Source: Klebsormidium nitens (lineage: Eukaryota > Streptophyta > Klebsormidiophyceae > Klebsormidiales > Klebsormidiaceae). Taken from it: 64,000 bases of DNA. The notes beneath the pieces are model-generated. The model was given only the letters and a program-made list of their open reading frames with translations. It was not told the origin of the DNA and did not search any database. Of this stretch, positions 1 through 11,358 are shown in pieces. Position 1 is the stretch's first letter. Each line of letters starts with the position of its first letter. The position numbers and the translations under genes are program-made. The stretch spans positions 1 to 64,000 of the forward strand of contig DF237270.1 in the NCBI GenBank assembly GCA_000708835.1. Reading direction: 5' to 3'.

Positions 1-496
1 CACTCGAGCAGTGCGGAACCCTAATCTTGAGCAGAGACGTCCAGCTTCGCGGCGGCAGCTCTCCTTTGCTGCTTTTGGCTCAATGGCTCCTTAAAAGGTG
101 CCGTATCTAGCAGCGAAAGCTCAACAGGCGTCCTCATCAACTGAGCGCAACTTAGTGATGGAAGACGTTTTGCGATATCGAGTTGTTGGATCAAGCTGAG
201 ACATCTGTAAAGTCAGCCACCTCGGTTTGCAGGGAGGGGGCAGGGATTTGAATAGAGCTGCCCACAACGGCATTGGCTTCCTGGAGTCGGGCTGGAGTCC
301 CTCTGCAACAGTCAGCAGGCTGTTGTACATTGTTCAGATTGCTGGTCAATAAGTGGACAACAGTCAGCTCAACTGGCTAGTATACAGAACGTTCGTAACA
401 GCGAAAAGAGCCCTGATCAATCTGCTGTAGTCTGAATACTCCCTCCGTGGGTTTCATGTCAGGTAAATTGTATTGGGGAAGAGCAAAATTGACAAG

Positions 497-3400
497 ATGG
501 TTCTTCAGGAGTCGTCTAGCAACTCTGCACTCAAGAGGGAGGTGACCTTTCGAGCAGGACCGGAAGGAAATAGCATGGGACCTGATTGCAAGCTGGTGAG
601 ACTGCAAACTTCCAGCTCTTCTTCGTATTATACTTTGGTTCAGAGCTCACACCCAGCAGCTCCTAGCAAATTGAAGTATGCTGGCCGTCAATTTGAGGAA
701 CCGTCGCAGTCGAACGCGTGTGAGAACTGCTTGGTGCTCCTGCTATACACATCATGATGCAAATCACAAAACTTGCTAAGTCAGCTATGACTCACCAGAG
801 TCGAATTGAGCTTCCTCTGACCTTGCAACAAGTTGGCTTTATAAACCTTCAATGCAAAAGCTCAATGTAGGGACAGTTTGCTCCATATGTCATCCAAACA
901 CAAGCACTGCCTGCACCTGTATCTCCCCTGTGTCTTACTTTTCTGACATATGCTAGAGTGCCACTGCAGGTCCTAACGGAGTCCTTGTCCAAACGTAGCC
1001 TGAATCGTTCCAGCTCACGTATGACAAGAACAACTGGCAACCTCGAGACTGATCTGCCAAGACCCGGCCAGCCTACCGATCTGGCTCACATTCAGCGCCT
1101 CCATGCACAGCTCCTGGTAAGTAGGCCCAACGCGTTGTCTCGAAGGCTGGACGTCTCCATCGATGACTGATACCAGCTGCCTGAGATTGAGCTGCTTCGT
1201 TTTGCTTAGTTCCAACACAGGTAGAGGGTGGTTACTGTTCAGTCAGCACCAATTAAGAGGTTTGGGGAGTTCTTTACAGAATTGACACTACGAGTTGCGG
1301 CGTGAAGGGCTCGAGTACCTTGGGAAGCAAGTGCGGTTATGAACTGGTAAACACTGTGTCTGTTGCTAAGAGATTGTGTGTCAATACTCTTTCAGAATGA
1401 AACCTGATCCATTCCCACCCTATCTGCAGGGACGAGTGCAAGCTTTGGCAGACATCGGAAAACTCCAACCCAATGAGATTCGGGAAAACGAGTACCTGAG
1501 GGCCTTCAGATTGCGGCTCTGTAAGGTGCTTTGCTGCTGTTTAGTTTTGAACCACTACTCTGGCTGTCGCACCCTAAGTCTCGCTCCCCTTCTCTGCCTC
1601 ATCTTTGCAGAGCCGATTAGTCTTCTCAGTTGTAAGTATGGCTTGTCCCTTCCTTCTTTGATGGAAGCTCGATCTCCCTAAACTTGTGCCTCCTTACCTA
1701 TCTGCTATATGCCAAAAGGCGTCAATTCCCATTCCAAACTGAGTGTCCGGTGTCATGTTGCCCTTCTCCGTCGAAAAGCGCAAGGTGGTTTTGCTTTGCG
1801 TTTCCATCTGATGAATTTGTCGGTCTTAGTGCAGGTCGAGGAGGAGCTGGCACCTAAAGCGGATGGTCCTAAACTAGACTGGAGACAAGAAGCCTTGACC
1901 ATGGCTGACGAACTCGAACGTACACATGCGTTGGTCTGCCAACTGGAGCACCAACTGAAGGTAACAATCTAACAAGATCAATGAACGTCAATTTCCCAAG
2001 TTTTGACTGGCCCCTATTCGTATGTGGTTTGGTGGTTCGAGGAGCATCACGCAGCTTCAGACTATTGCTCCTCCGAGATGAAAGACGACACCCGTGGACG
2101 CGGCATTCAGACAAAGCCGACTGTTAGGCCTGCACAGTCACAGAAAGTTGCAATAAACTGTCGATGCAGTTGTTCTCTCACTAGCATACTATCTGAGTAA
2201 CAAGTCAGACATGCTTGACAAACATGCCTCTAGAAACCTGGCCTCTGGTCATCCAAGAAATGACAACTAAATTCTGTGCTACTTAGATTACCTTTGATCC
2301 TGACGAGAAATCAGTCACTGACTTCCTCGATGCAGGGGAGGAATGGAGTTGTGACGCTTCGAGGATTCCTCCCCAGAAAAAAGGCAACGCCTCTGGTTTC
2401 TCGCTGAACTTATGAACGATGAGCTTGGGCTCTCGGGCCAATACAAGCGACCTGCTCTTCTTCAAATGATCCGGAACTGACGATCAGTGGTGATCGGTTC
2501 AATCATTCCGAACCTTCAACCCGAGGAGTTAGTAAAAACTAACGGGGTTCCCAGGAAATTTGTCGGGAGGCCATATTGTCCTCCATCCGTTCCGACTGCC
2601 AAAGCGGCTCAATAGGGGCACAGTCTGACTGGCACAAGTATAGGACTGGAGTCTCCCGGACGGTGGCTCATCTTCTTCTCCCTCACGCAGATTCTGCAGG
2701 ATCGCCTGCAGAACGCGCAAACTCAAGCCGCGGAACACGACGAGGAGCACCGGATGGCGTTGCAGCAGGTGGCGTCGTACGAAAAAGAGAACGAGAAGCT
2801 GAAGAAGATGGCCCCCGCCGCACCGAAGCTGTCTCAATCTCAGACGCAATTTTGGAGGGACTCGGCAACAGTCCGGACGGAGAGCCCCACCCCGGCGCCT
2901 TCGACTAGCCGACCTCAAACGGCAGGTACGCCCGGAAAGATCCTGGGGTGACGCCTTTCTGTGAGAGTCGACGAAGGCAATCTCGGTAGAGGTAATCTGT
3001 GGGTTTCAAAGGCAGCAATCGTGATCTCCCGTTCGATGCTTTGCTGAGGTGCCATCTTGCAGAGGCAAAATGCCACTGGTTGTCGCTTCCTGGATGGGGC
3101 CGTGCCTCACCTGCACCAGCGAACGAAACCCTTAGTGCTGAACCGCCTCACTCTTGACCGACCCGAGCGATCGCCTGCGTTCCTTCTGGATGAGGAAGCC
3201 CCAACAGCTGCTTCGGTAGTTTGCATATCCGAGCCGCCGTTGCTAGCTTTTTCGCGCTGTTGGTCCGGACACTGGTCATTTCAAACAACGTCTGTTGAGA
3301 AGGTGTCTGGTCACGTGATGACGTGTCCGTCCGGACGCTTGCAGAGCTGCCCGCTTCGGACCGGCGGCAGCTCGAGGACGCCATCCGGCGGTACAAAAAG

Positions 3401-3949
3401 CTGATGGAGGCCGAGTCTCAGAAGGCTCGGGAGGCCAGAGCCGCTCATCTCGCCGGTGAGCAGAGAGGGAAAATTCTGTAGGGCGTTGTGCCAGATGTTG
3501 GTGGAGGGCAGCGGAGCTTTCAAGCTGTTCACGTAGTGCCTGCAAAAGACGCCAAAACCGGGACACACTGAAGAACCGAGCGGAGAGGTCGTGCATTTGA
3601 TCAAATAGTGCGCGTCGATAAGCTTGGGTTTTATTGCTTACTTCCGGTTTGCGACCAGCTTTTGCGGCCCGCTGTTTGTCCTAGCGCTCGTCATGTCTGT
3701 TTCAACAACACTCTTGTACACGCCAACCGCCACTCCTTCGGAGCTTGCTTCGGGCAGAAACGTGACAACTTTCGAAAAAGGATTCATTCACGATCCAATA
3801 GCGGATTTCGAGGGAATCTGCAATTATAATCTAGCCCTCAGCTCATCGATAACTGCGTTATCACAGTCCGTGTGGTGCCTGCAGTGGAAGCGGAGTTTCA
3901 GAAGTTCCGAGAGGCGGTTGGGAAGACTCAGGCGGCTGAAGATCTGTGA
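497..3949 (+). CDS. Coiled-coil protein of unknown function, 8 exons
   Basis: I joined exons 497-595, 970-1116, 1430-1525, 1611-1631, 1835-1960, 2691-2925, 3345-3455 and 3885-3949. All have GT..AG borders, the phases agree throughout, and the frame closes at TGA 3947-3949, giving about 300 aa. The ATG at 497 is the first in-frame ATG of exon 1. The N-terminal ~80 residues are Ser/Arg-rich and look disordered. Exons 5-8 are charged, heptad-like Glu/Lys/Gln/Leu sequence (for example around QVASYEKENEKLKKM and DAIRRYKKLMEAE), typical of a long coiled coil, broken by a Ser/Pro/Thr-rich linker at the end of exon 6. I recognise no catalytic domain and no family. It could be a cytoskeletal or ciliary scaffold, but that is a guess from coiled-coil content. 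The 21-nt exon at 1611 is the least certain part. Confidence 0.6.
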
Positions 3950-4935
3950 CAAGCTCTTTCATCGTAAAGCCTTTGTTTGATCGAGGGGAACACGAAAGTG
4001 TAAGCTGACTTAGAAAGAGGATCCGACATTGTGACATTGACATGGGCACTCTGAGTGCAGTGCACTTCGGCTACAGCCGCCTGTTTCGGCTGCTGTGAAC
4101 AGCTTACGTCATCTTCACTCTAATCGAGACGGACCAGAATCGGCTCATCGGTCTCGGTTGAGTTGGATTGTGTTGTTCCAGATAGAGTTTCACACTATGG
4201 CAAATTAATGCTGCCCTTGTGCGAGCTGTCGGACATACGTATCCATGCTCATGCACATAAAGGTTAATTCTTCTGTCTTTTGCGTGTGCTATCTGTGCGA
4301 GTACTGCAAGCTCGAAATTTCCTAAGCTCGAAATTTGATTTGTTCGTGAACAGCTCTCGGACAGGAGAGTACGCAAGTTGGCCGGCAGAATATACGACCC
4401 CGGATAACCGGCACCAGGCACATGACGTGCAGAACGTACTCGACGGTTTATCCATGCGCTGCATGCTCATGTCGATCAGAGCCCGCCAATTTCCCCGTGG
4501 CCATATATTGACGGTATATACTGATTTACTGGGGCGAGTACGACAAAGTGGGCTTCGATAAGCTTATCGAGTTGCATGGGTTCACGAATGAGAATGTTTT
4601 CGGCACTGAAAATAATGCTTGAACGCAATTCGACCTAACTTAAGCTTCCGTCCGACTTCTTTACGAAAATCTTTTGTCACAGCGCGCGGTATCTTGCATG
4701 GCGCTGATTGACAAGTACCCTGCACACGTACTAAAGCACTAGCCCTGCCACTTGTCTATCTGCTCAATTCGCAAGGCTGGCCGACTTAACTTAAGCTTTA
4801 GCTTGACTTCTTTTCGAAGTTCTTTATGTAGTGCGCGGTATCCTGGCACTGATCGACAAGTACCCTGCATAAATACTAAAGCGCTGGCCCGGCCAACTGT
4901 CTATCTGCTCATTTCGCAGAGCTTGCTTCCATGTC
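3950..4935. other. Intergenic spacer between convergent genes
   Basis: This stretch lies between the 3' ends of the coiled-coil gene and the raffinose-synthase-family gene, so it must hold both 3' untranslated regions. I see no exon-like reading frame. Its second half is a tandem duplication, listed separately. Confidence 0.5.
4631..4919. repeat. Imperfect tandem duplication, period about 151 bp
   Basis: The segment from about 4631 to 4773 recurs from about 4782 to 4919. Both copies open with CTTAAGCTT-type sequence, share the tract GACAAGTACCCTGCA, and close with TCTATCTGCTCA followed by TTCGCA. Substitutions and small indels show the copies have diverged. No coding potential is visible in either. 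Confidence 0.75.
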
Positions 4936-7900
4936 CTAAAAGTCAAGCTTCAAGCTTGATGACCCCGACTGGAAGGGGATGGTCAGCGCAATAATCTGCG
5001 CCGTGCCCTCGTAAGTAAACGGCGTTACCGCTCCATTCAAGGTGCATCGCTGTGGCTTCGCCGAAGCGTACACTACGAACTTTCCCCCTCCGACAAGGTC
5101 GATTTCTACGGCGGCCCGTTCCCGTAGCGCCAAGCTGTGGACGGCGCCCCCTCCGTTGTACATGTCAACCAAACCCACCGCTGCAACGTGTGTGCCGCAG
5201 GGGAGAGCGTGCACGGGAGCGAGGGTGAAGACGTCATACTCTTTCGCGGGGAGAGCGAAGGGTACTCCGCTGTCCGCTGATACACGGGTCACGGTGGCAT
5301 GCTGCAGGCTGTAGACGACGAGGTCTCCGGTCCAATGGGGCCCTGCCAGCTGGGCTAACCCGGGGATGTCCGCACCGCCTACAGTGCCGCTGACGGGGCC
5401 TGGCGCTGAGTCGTGGACCACCTGCACCTTCTCCACGGCGCTCCATGCAGCACCCTGCACCATAGTTTGATGCATCTTTGAAGAACTCGGCGAGCGACGC
5501 GGTGGGACTGCGGCATTATCTAGGTATCTATCATGCAGAACTCAACTTGCATGCGACTAATCAAGCACAGAAGTTCCGATGCGCCAGCAGCGCCGACCAG
5601 GATCAGCGGCGCACCGCAACAGACACAGGAGAAAGCAAGAGGCATGGAAAAGTGAGGGATGGAGCTGTGTGGCTCGCGGCGCAAACCAATGCATCGCTGA
5701 TGTAGGTCAGCAGGATCAACCTTGCTTTCGAGGGCCACCAGATTTTCGGGAGGAGCAGCTTTCCCGGAAGCAATACGGATCGAATACAGTGTATTACACT
5801 GCCTTCCGAGTTCTATCCTCTCACAATTGCAGCACCTTACCTGGCAGTTGAACGCCCCCACGACGGCTGTGGTAGCGTTCATGTTCCAAATCTTGAGCGG
5901 AGTCTTCTGGTCACTGCAGGGGTCGGCGAACAGGCAATCCACCGTGGGGCGCCCAGGCAGGCGGGCGCGCAGCACCCGACCGTCGGGCAGCACCAGCTTG
6001 CGCAGAACGTCGGGGTCGTGCTCGCCTGCAGGACGGAAAGGTAAGAGTATTGGCCCTGATTCCGGAATTTTGCAATTCCGGACGGGAAGAGCAGAAATGT
6101 TATTCCGGACATATTAAAGCAGTGTACCGAGCAGGTCAGGATTTTCACAAGTTCCAATCTCGGCTTGTAGGAACCCTGTTCCGGACACCGTGTGTCAACC
6201 TACCGACTGAACTTGTTAGGTCCGGAATAAGCTTTTTGCGCTGCCCGTCCAAAGTAGCAAATCTTCGAGATTAGGGGCGATACTCTTACTTTAGATGTAA
6301 CGAAGATGCGATGAAGATTCAACCTTCGACTTCACGGATTTCTGATTCCAAGAGACAAACAGCGTTGAAGGAGAGACTGCTTTCGGCAGATCAAAGACTC
6401 AAGTTTCGGGACGAGTTTGAGCAAAGTCAAAAAAATCAAGAAACCCCTGGGAAACTAAGTAGAAGGTCCCCGTTCCTTCCGGCTCGTTGTGCGGCTCCTG
6501 ACACAGAGAAGAACGTGAGTAGCAGAAGCGGCATGCAGCGGTGGTGGTCAAACTCGGGCACCTTAAACTCGCACCCAAGATCTTGCACGGAGAGTCTGCA
6601 TCTCATGAAGTGCGAAATATACGGAAATCGACGATATACCATACCCCCCGCCTTTTTGGTGAGTATCGAACACTCCGTCAGAAACACCATCTTGGATGCG
6701 AGGTTAAAGGTCCGAGAAAGGTGGTGACCTCAGGTCACGATCTTGGCCTTACCTGGATGGTCGGATACATAGACGGCGCAGCCCGCAACGGCGCGCGCGG
6801 CGGCGTGGTAGTGCGCCATGGGGTGGCGCGACTGGAACATGTCCCAGTCGGGCGTGGTAAAGTCGCCCATGAACACGCTGACGTACGCGCACGCTGCCAC
6901 GTGGATGGTGTGGCTGGCCGGGTCCCACGGCCAGAAGTCGTCGCTGGCGCGTGCGGTGTTGACGGTGCGCGATGTGTACAGCGCGTCGTTGCCGTGGCTC
7001 ATGGACGAGATGGCGTCGTTGTCCGGGAAGTGCGCCGCGACCGAGGCCGCGAGCGCGGTCTGGTACGCGGCGGTCAGCGCGACGCGGCCGCCGAAGTGCT
7101 CCGCGAGCGTCTCCAGTGCGCACTGCACGTCCACCTTCACACCGTCCACACCTGCCCCACAAGACTTCAATTTAGGTAAAGTAAGCTTTAGGTAAAGTAA
7201 GCTAACCAGCCTGGGACGGGTGAGGATAGGTTGGGGGTTTAGGGTGGGTACGGGTGCGGAGCGGGTGATTTCAAGGGTTAGGTTTTCAGTGTAAGAGCAG
7301 CAACTTCCTTTACCTAGAGTTTATTTTACGTAAAACGAAGAGACATACCTGCCCCCGCCAGATACCCGTATTGTGCGGTGTAAAAAGCCGCCACCTGGTC
7401 GGGCGCCATGACTCCCACGGCGCGCGCTCCGGAGTGATAGTGGGCCATAGGGTGGTGCGACAGAATTCTGTCCCCGCCCGGCGCCATGACTTCCGCCCCG
7501 AACGCCTCAATGTCCTTTGGCGCTGCGTCCGGCTGATTCGCACGCACGCCCGCCGACACGACCGGGGTATGCAACGTGGATCCATACAGGCCGGGGCGAA
7601 CGCCGCCCCCTGCAAACGGGGGGAAGAAGACTCGAGCACCTTAAACACGCACCCAAAGCCAGTCTGCATCTCATAAGGTGCGCAATCTACCGAAGTCGAC
7701 GACGTACCAATTTCCCGGCCTTTGTGGGAACTATCGAACCAACCGTCGAAAACAACATTTTGGGTGCGAGGTTAATGGGCCTGGGAGAGGGCAGCGAGCT
7801 GAGCGAGAGAACGATAAAAAGATTGACAACTTGAGACATTACAGAGTTCGACGCTTCTGCGATTGAAAGGACTTTGCACACCGTGTCGAGCTGAGGAGAG

Positions 7901-10900
7901 GGGCAGGGGTGTGCAACTTCTAACGCTCAAAGGATAAGAGGACGTGCATTCTTCCACTTCGAGCCAAACCTATCAAGTTGCAAAACTGGTGATCAAGACA
8001 AACCCCTCCGCTTCGAGCAAAACACTTGGATGCGACTTCGTTACACATTGTGGTGACTGCATCAGGCCGTCTTCGTTAGACTGTAAGGAAGGTCTAGCTG
8101 CTCACAATATCCCCCCAGTGCATGCCACACGAGCACTTTCTTCACCCCCAGCTCCGCCTTTAGCTTGCGGATGAACGCCCGCAGGTTCTCGGGCCTGCGT
8201 TCGTCCTCCTCAGCGCTACCCGCCTGCCCCTTCCGAAACTTGCTGTTCTCCTCCACACTGACCAGCCGCATGCTTGCCCTGCAAGAAGCAGGCAAACAAA
8301 TTCGGAGCAGTGCAGGTGCTTGACCTCCTCGACAGGAACAAAAGGATGGGTCGTTAGTAACCTCAACAGATGCTTGGACCGATAACGCAAGGGCACTGCA
8401 AGTAGGTCGTAGTAGCAAAATACTTTGTTGACGTTCAAGGTCTACCGCTGCCTAGCATTCGTGCACTTGTCAGGTGCTGTGCCAGCGTGCTCAACCGAGG
8501 TACAGGCCCATCAGAAACTTTATCCCCGCGGCAGATGGGGCTTTTCAGTGGCCCAAAAGGTGCCCACCAGATTGGCGCCAATCAAGAGCACCTTTTATGT
8601 CTTGGGCGAGTAAGTGACGCCCAAATGGCACAGGCCTTGTGGGCGTCAAGTACAAGGTGCAGTACAAGGTGGTGCCTTTCGGACAAACGAAAAGACAACT
8701 TTTATAGACATGTCAACACAACTCTTCGGCACGGGCTTAAATGGCACATTCTAGGCGTCAATCTACCAGGGGGTGAGCTTTGTGATGCAGGGCAGGCTGC
8801 CTTACTGTATGGTAAAGGGGGGGTCGAGCTGCAAGCCATCCTCCCCGTCAGCCGCCACCGACTGCCAGCCGTCGTCAATGATGAGGAAACCCGGAGGCGC
8901 CCCAGCCTCACGCAGGCTGCAACAGAGGGCAATTGTCGAAGTGGAAGCAGCAGAGAACCGTTGTTTAGAGGGAGAAGGGAAGACGGAGTCAGCAGATGTT
9001 GCTGCAGGGCCGTAATCAGCCGAGATAGTGTTTCTGGGACAATCTCTGCGCACGTGGATAGATTCCCGCCGTCCAAACCCCTGGCAGAACCTAAAAAGGA
9101 GATTGGGTGATCCTACGTGAGAGTCGAAGGAGCCGGCCTATAGAGGCAGCCCTTCCAGCACCAGCAAATATGCATGCTCGCTGCGTTCCAACTCTTGTGA
9201 CTAAAGCATCGTCAGACAAGGGTATGTCCGTCCCCTCGGTAGTATAGGCTCTCTGCAGTCACGATGGCATCTACTCACCTCTTCAGCCCTTGTTCGATAC
9301 CAGCAGCATGCACCTTGGTGTAAAAAGCATCTGCATTTGGTTTCGAGATGTCAGTATACCATCATCTTGTATAAAATGGGCTAGAAGCAGAAGCACTTTC
9401 ACAACATAGCTGTGAGCATCTCCAAGCTTGGGGCATTTTGCCACAGCTCAAAGTGAACAAGTCCGGCCTCTTTTCACTAGGAGGCAATGAAGCGAGAAGG
9501 TCATCACCCGAGCCTTGTAGTCTGGAGACATGATGCTAGAGAAGAAGGTAAAGAGAGGTGGAACTGCGTCTTAGCGGTTTCCTGTTGAAGCGCTTGTGCT
9601 GAAGCACTCACCCCACGTGCACCAACCGAAGTATGATAGCATCCCTGGAATCTGCACAAAGCAAGAAGGTGACGAGGTAAGTCCCTCGAGCAGGTGTGGC
9701 TCATGTGGGTTCTCAGGTCGATGATGCAGAATCCGATCGCCAACAGGTTGTGGCCCTTATTTTTGCAAAAAATACCCCTTGCAATCTATTGAAGATGCAC
9801 TCCTTCCCAGGGACATGACCAGTTTCTGCGATGGGCTAATGCCACCTCTCTCTGAGGAATATTCTCAATCTTTGCAAGAAAATTAGAGCAGACGTCAAGC
9901 AAGGAAAGTTTGGCTATATTTAAGAACAGAAGCAAACAGTCCATGTCTGAGCTTGCAGGAGAAACTCTATGTTGGCATTGTTGCAAGGCCTCAAAGACTG
10001 TGGCAATCTTCCAATCTCAGCTTACCTTTTTCTGTGTGCGTGTTTGGAAGCTTTTGAGATGCTTTGCAACTTCCTCGACGCCCTCCTTGATGGCAGTGTA
10101 CGGGTCCTCAGCGTGGCTGCCAATGTAAGCAACGGCCTTGAAGTGGGACTCGGTTACAGATGTACTCCCTTCAAATCAATCACAGCATGGCTCCCAATGT
10201 AAGCAACGGCCTTGAACTGGGACTCGCTTACAGATGTACTCCCTTCAAGTCAATCACAGCAAAGTTGACCCGTCATTGACTTCATGTCAAGCACCACATC
10301 GACCAGCTTCAAGTTTAGAGAGGCCGTGTCAAGCATTGAATAGCTGCTGCCACGTTTAGATGAGGACTCAAACGTAGCCGCTGATCAACAGCGTGCCCGC
10401 CGACAGCCTGTTACTTGCCCAATCTTGGAAAGACAGACGTCTCTCTTTTGCAAAAAGATGGGTCCCTTCTTACCTGATTCAACAACAATCTGGATCCGAT
10501 CATTGGGGCCACCTTGAAGGCAAGCCCGAAAGCGGCCTTCTATGATTGGAAAAAGTACTACATAGGTGGGCTTGTCAGCTGTGTGGGTGCCCTTCAGTTC
10601 GAGTAGAAGGAACTGCGTCTCGGGCGCAACACTTGATCCATTGTCAGCGGTCCGCTGACGTTGCCACCACAACTTGAAGCGGAATGATGAAAGAAAACGA
10701 GTGGCCCTGCAAGACAACATGGGTGGTCAACATCCATTCGCAAGAGGAGATTGAGTGTTGAGACTGACGTAAGCGCCCGAAAGTTGATGGAAGGGAATTC
10801 AGTTCAAACAAAGAACTGATCTGAAACTCCCCTTTCCTGCAGGCCAGCATGCAGCCACTCAGCCTACCCAACAAAGCCTATGCAACATGTCTAAACAAAG

Positions 10901-11358
10901 TGGATAACCAAATCAGGCTAGAGTGAGCTGGCAGCAAGCTCTTCTACTTCTGAGACCCATCAGCAATGTTGATCAGCAGGGAGGTCTTGCGCATGTAGCC
11001 CCCTGGTGTCAGCTCGTTGCATCAGAGACATCAGATGACAGCAACCTGGTCAGGTTGGTTGTCGCCGCTTGAGCCTCTATGGCTCCTATGAGACTCTAAT
11101 ATTATATCATTCAAGAACTGTTTGGTTGATCAATTGATGGCAATGTCAAGGTAAGGTGCATTACACTCACGTTAATGTTCCCAAATCAAACTCATGAGCT
11201 GAGGCCGCTTGGTGAGCAGTCACTCCTATGAATGCCCCCACGCCGGTAGGGCTTGGGGATACGGTCACGTTGGCGGCAACATTGCGCAGGACGATCTTGC
11301 CTCCCACCACAAGATGTCCACTGCGGACTTCGACTCTCCTATCCAATTGCTGCTCCAT
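4936..11358 (-). CDS. Raffinose synthase / alkaline alpha-galactosidase (SIP) family, GH36
   Basis: The family transfers galactose from galactinol to sucrose, or hydrolyses alpha-galactosides, in the cytosol. Exons in transcript order: 11358-11171, 10706-10474, 10168-10026, 9651-9612, 9330-9279, 8916-8806, 8278-8106, 7609-7349, 7151-6753, 6025-5841, 5454-4936. All phases agree, giving 767 aa, normal for the family. Visible motifs: [34 protein letters not shown], the nucleophile loop VDGVKVDVQ (Asp about 407), the acid/base loop RASDDF (Asp about 471-472), [31 protein letters not shown], and the C-terminal [13 protein letters not shown]. The roughly 80-residue insert typical of stachyose synthases is absent. 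An unusual insertion of about 27 residues in exon 8 repeats a motif of exon 9. Raffinose synthase versus SIP-type alpha-galactosidase cannot be settled from motifs alone. Confidence 0.93.
6537..7795. repeat. Diverged repeat in two introns of the raffinose-synthase gene
   Basis: About 170-180 bp at roughly 6537-6720 (the intron after exon 9) is similar, in direct orientation, to roughly 7618-7795 (the intron before exon 8). Shared landmarks in order are GCACCTTAAAC, a CGCACCCAA tract, AGTCTGCATCTCAT, an AATCTACCG/AATATACGG tract, a CGACG-TACCA tract, and GATGCGAGGTTAA/GGTGCGAGGTTAA. The copies flank exons 8 and 9. No reading frame is shared, so I treat them as non-coding intron duplicates or remnants of a small mobile element. 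Confidence 0.7.
10114..10261. repeat. 74-bp tandem duplication over a splice acceptor
   Basis: 10114-10187 and 10188-10261 are two adjacent copies of a 74-bp unit differing at only a few positions. The unit holds the 3' splice site and first ~45 coding bases of exon 3 of the raffinose-synthase-family gene (minus strand). The copy at 10114 is the one that reads on into the exon; the copy at 10188 keeps the acceptor and looks like a decoy. Confidence 0.88.
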
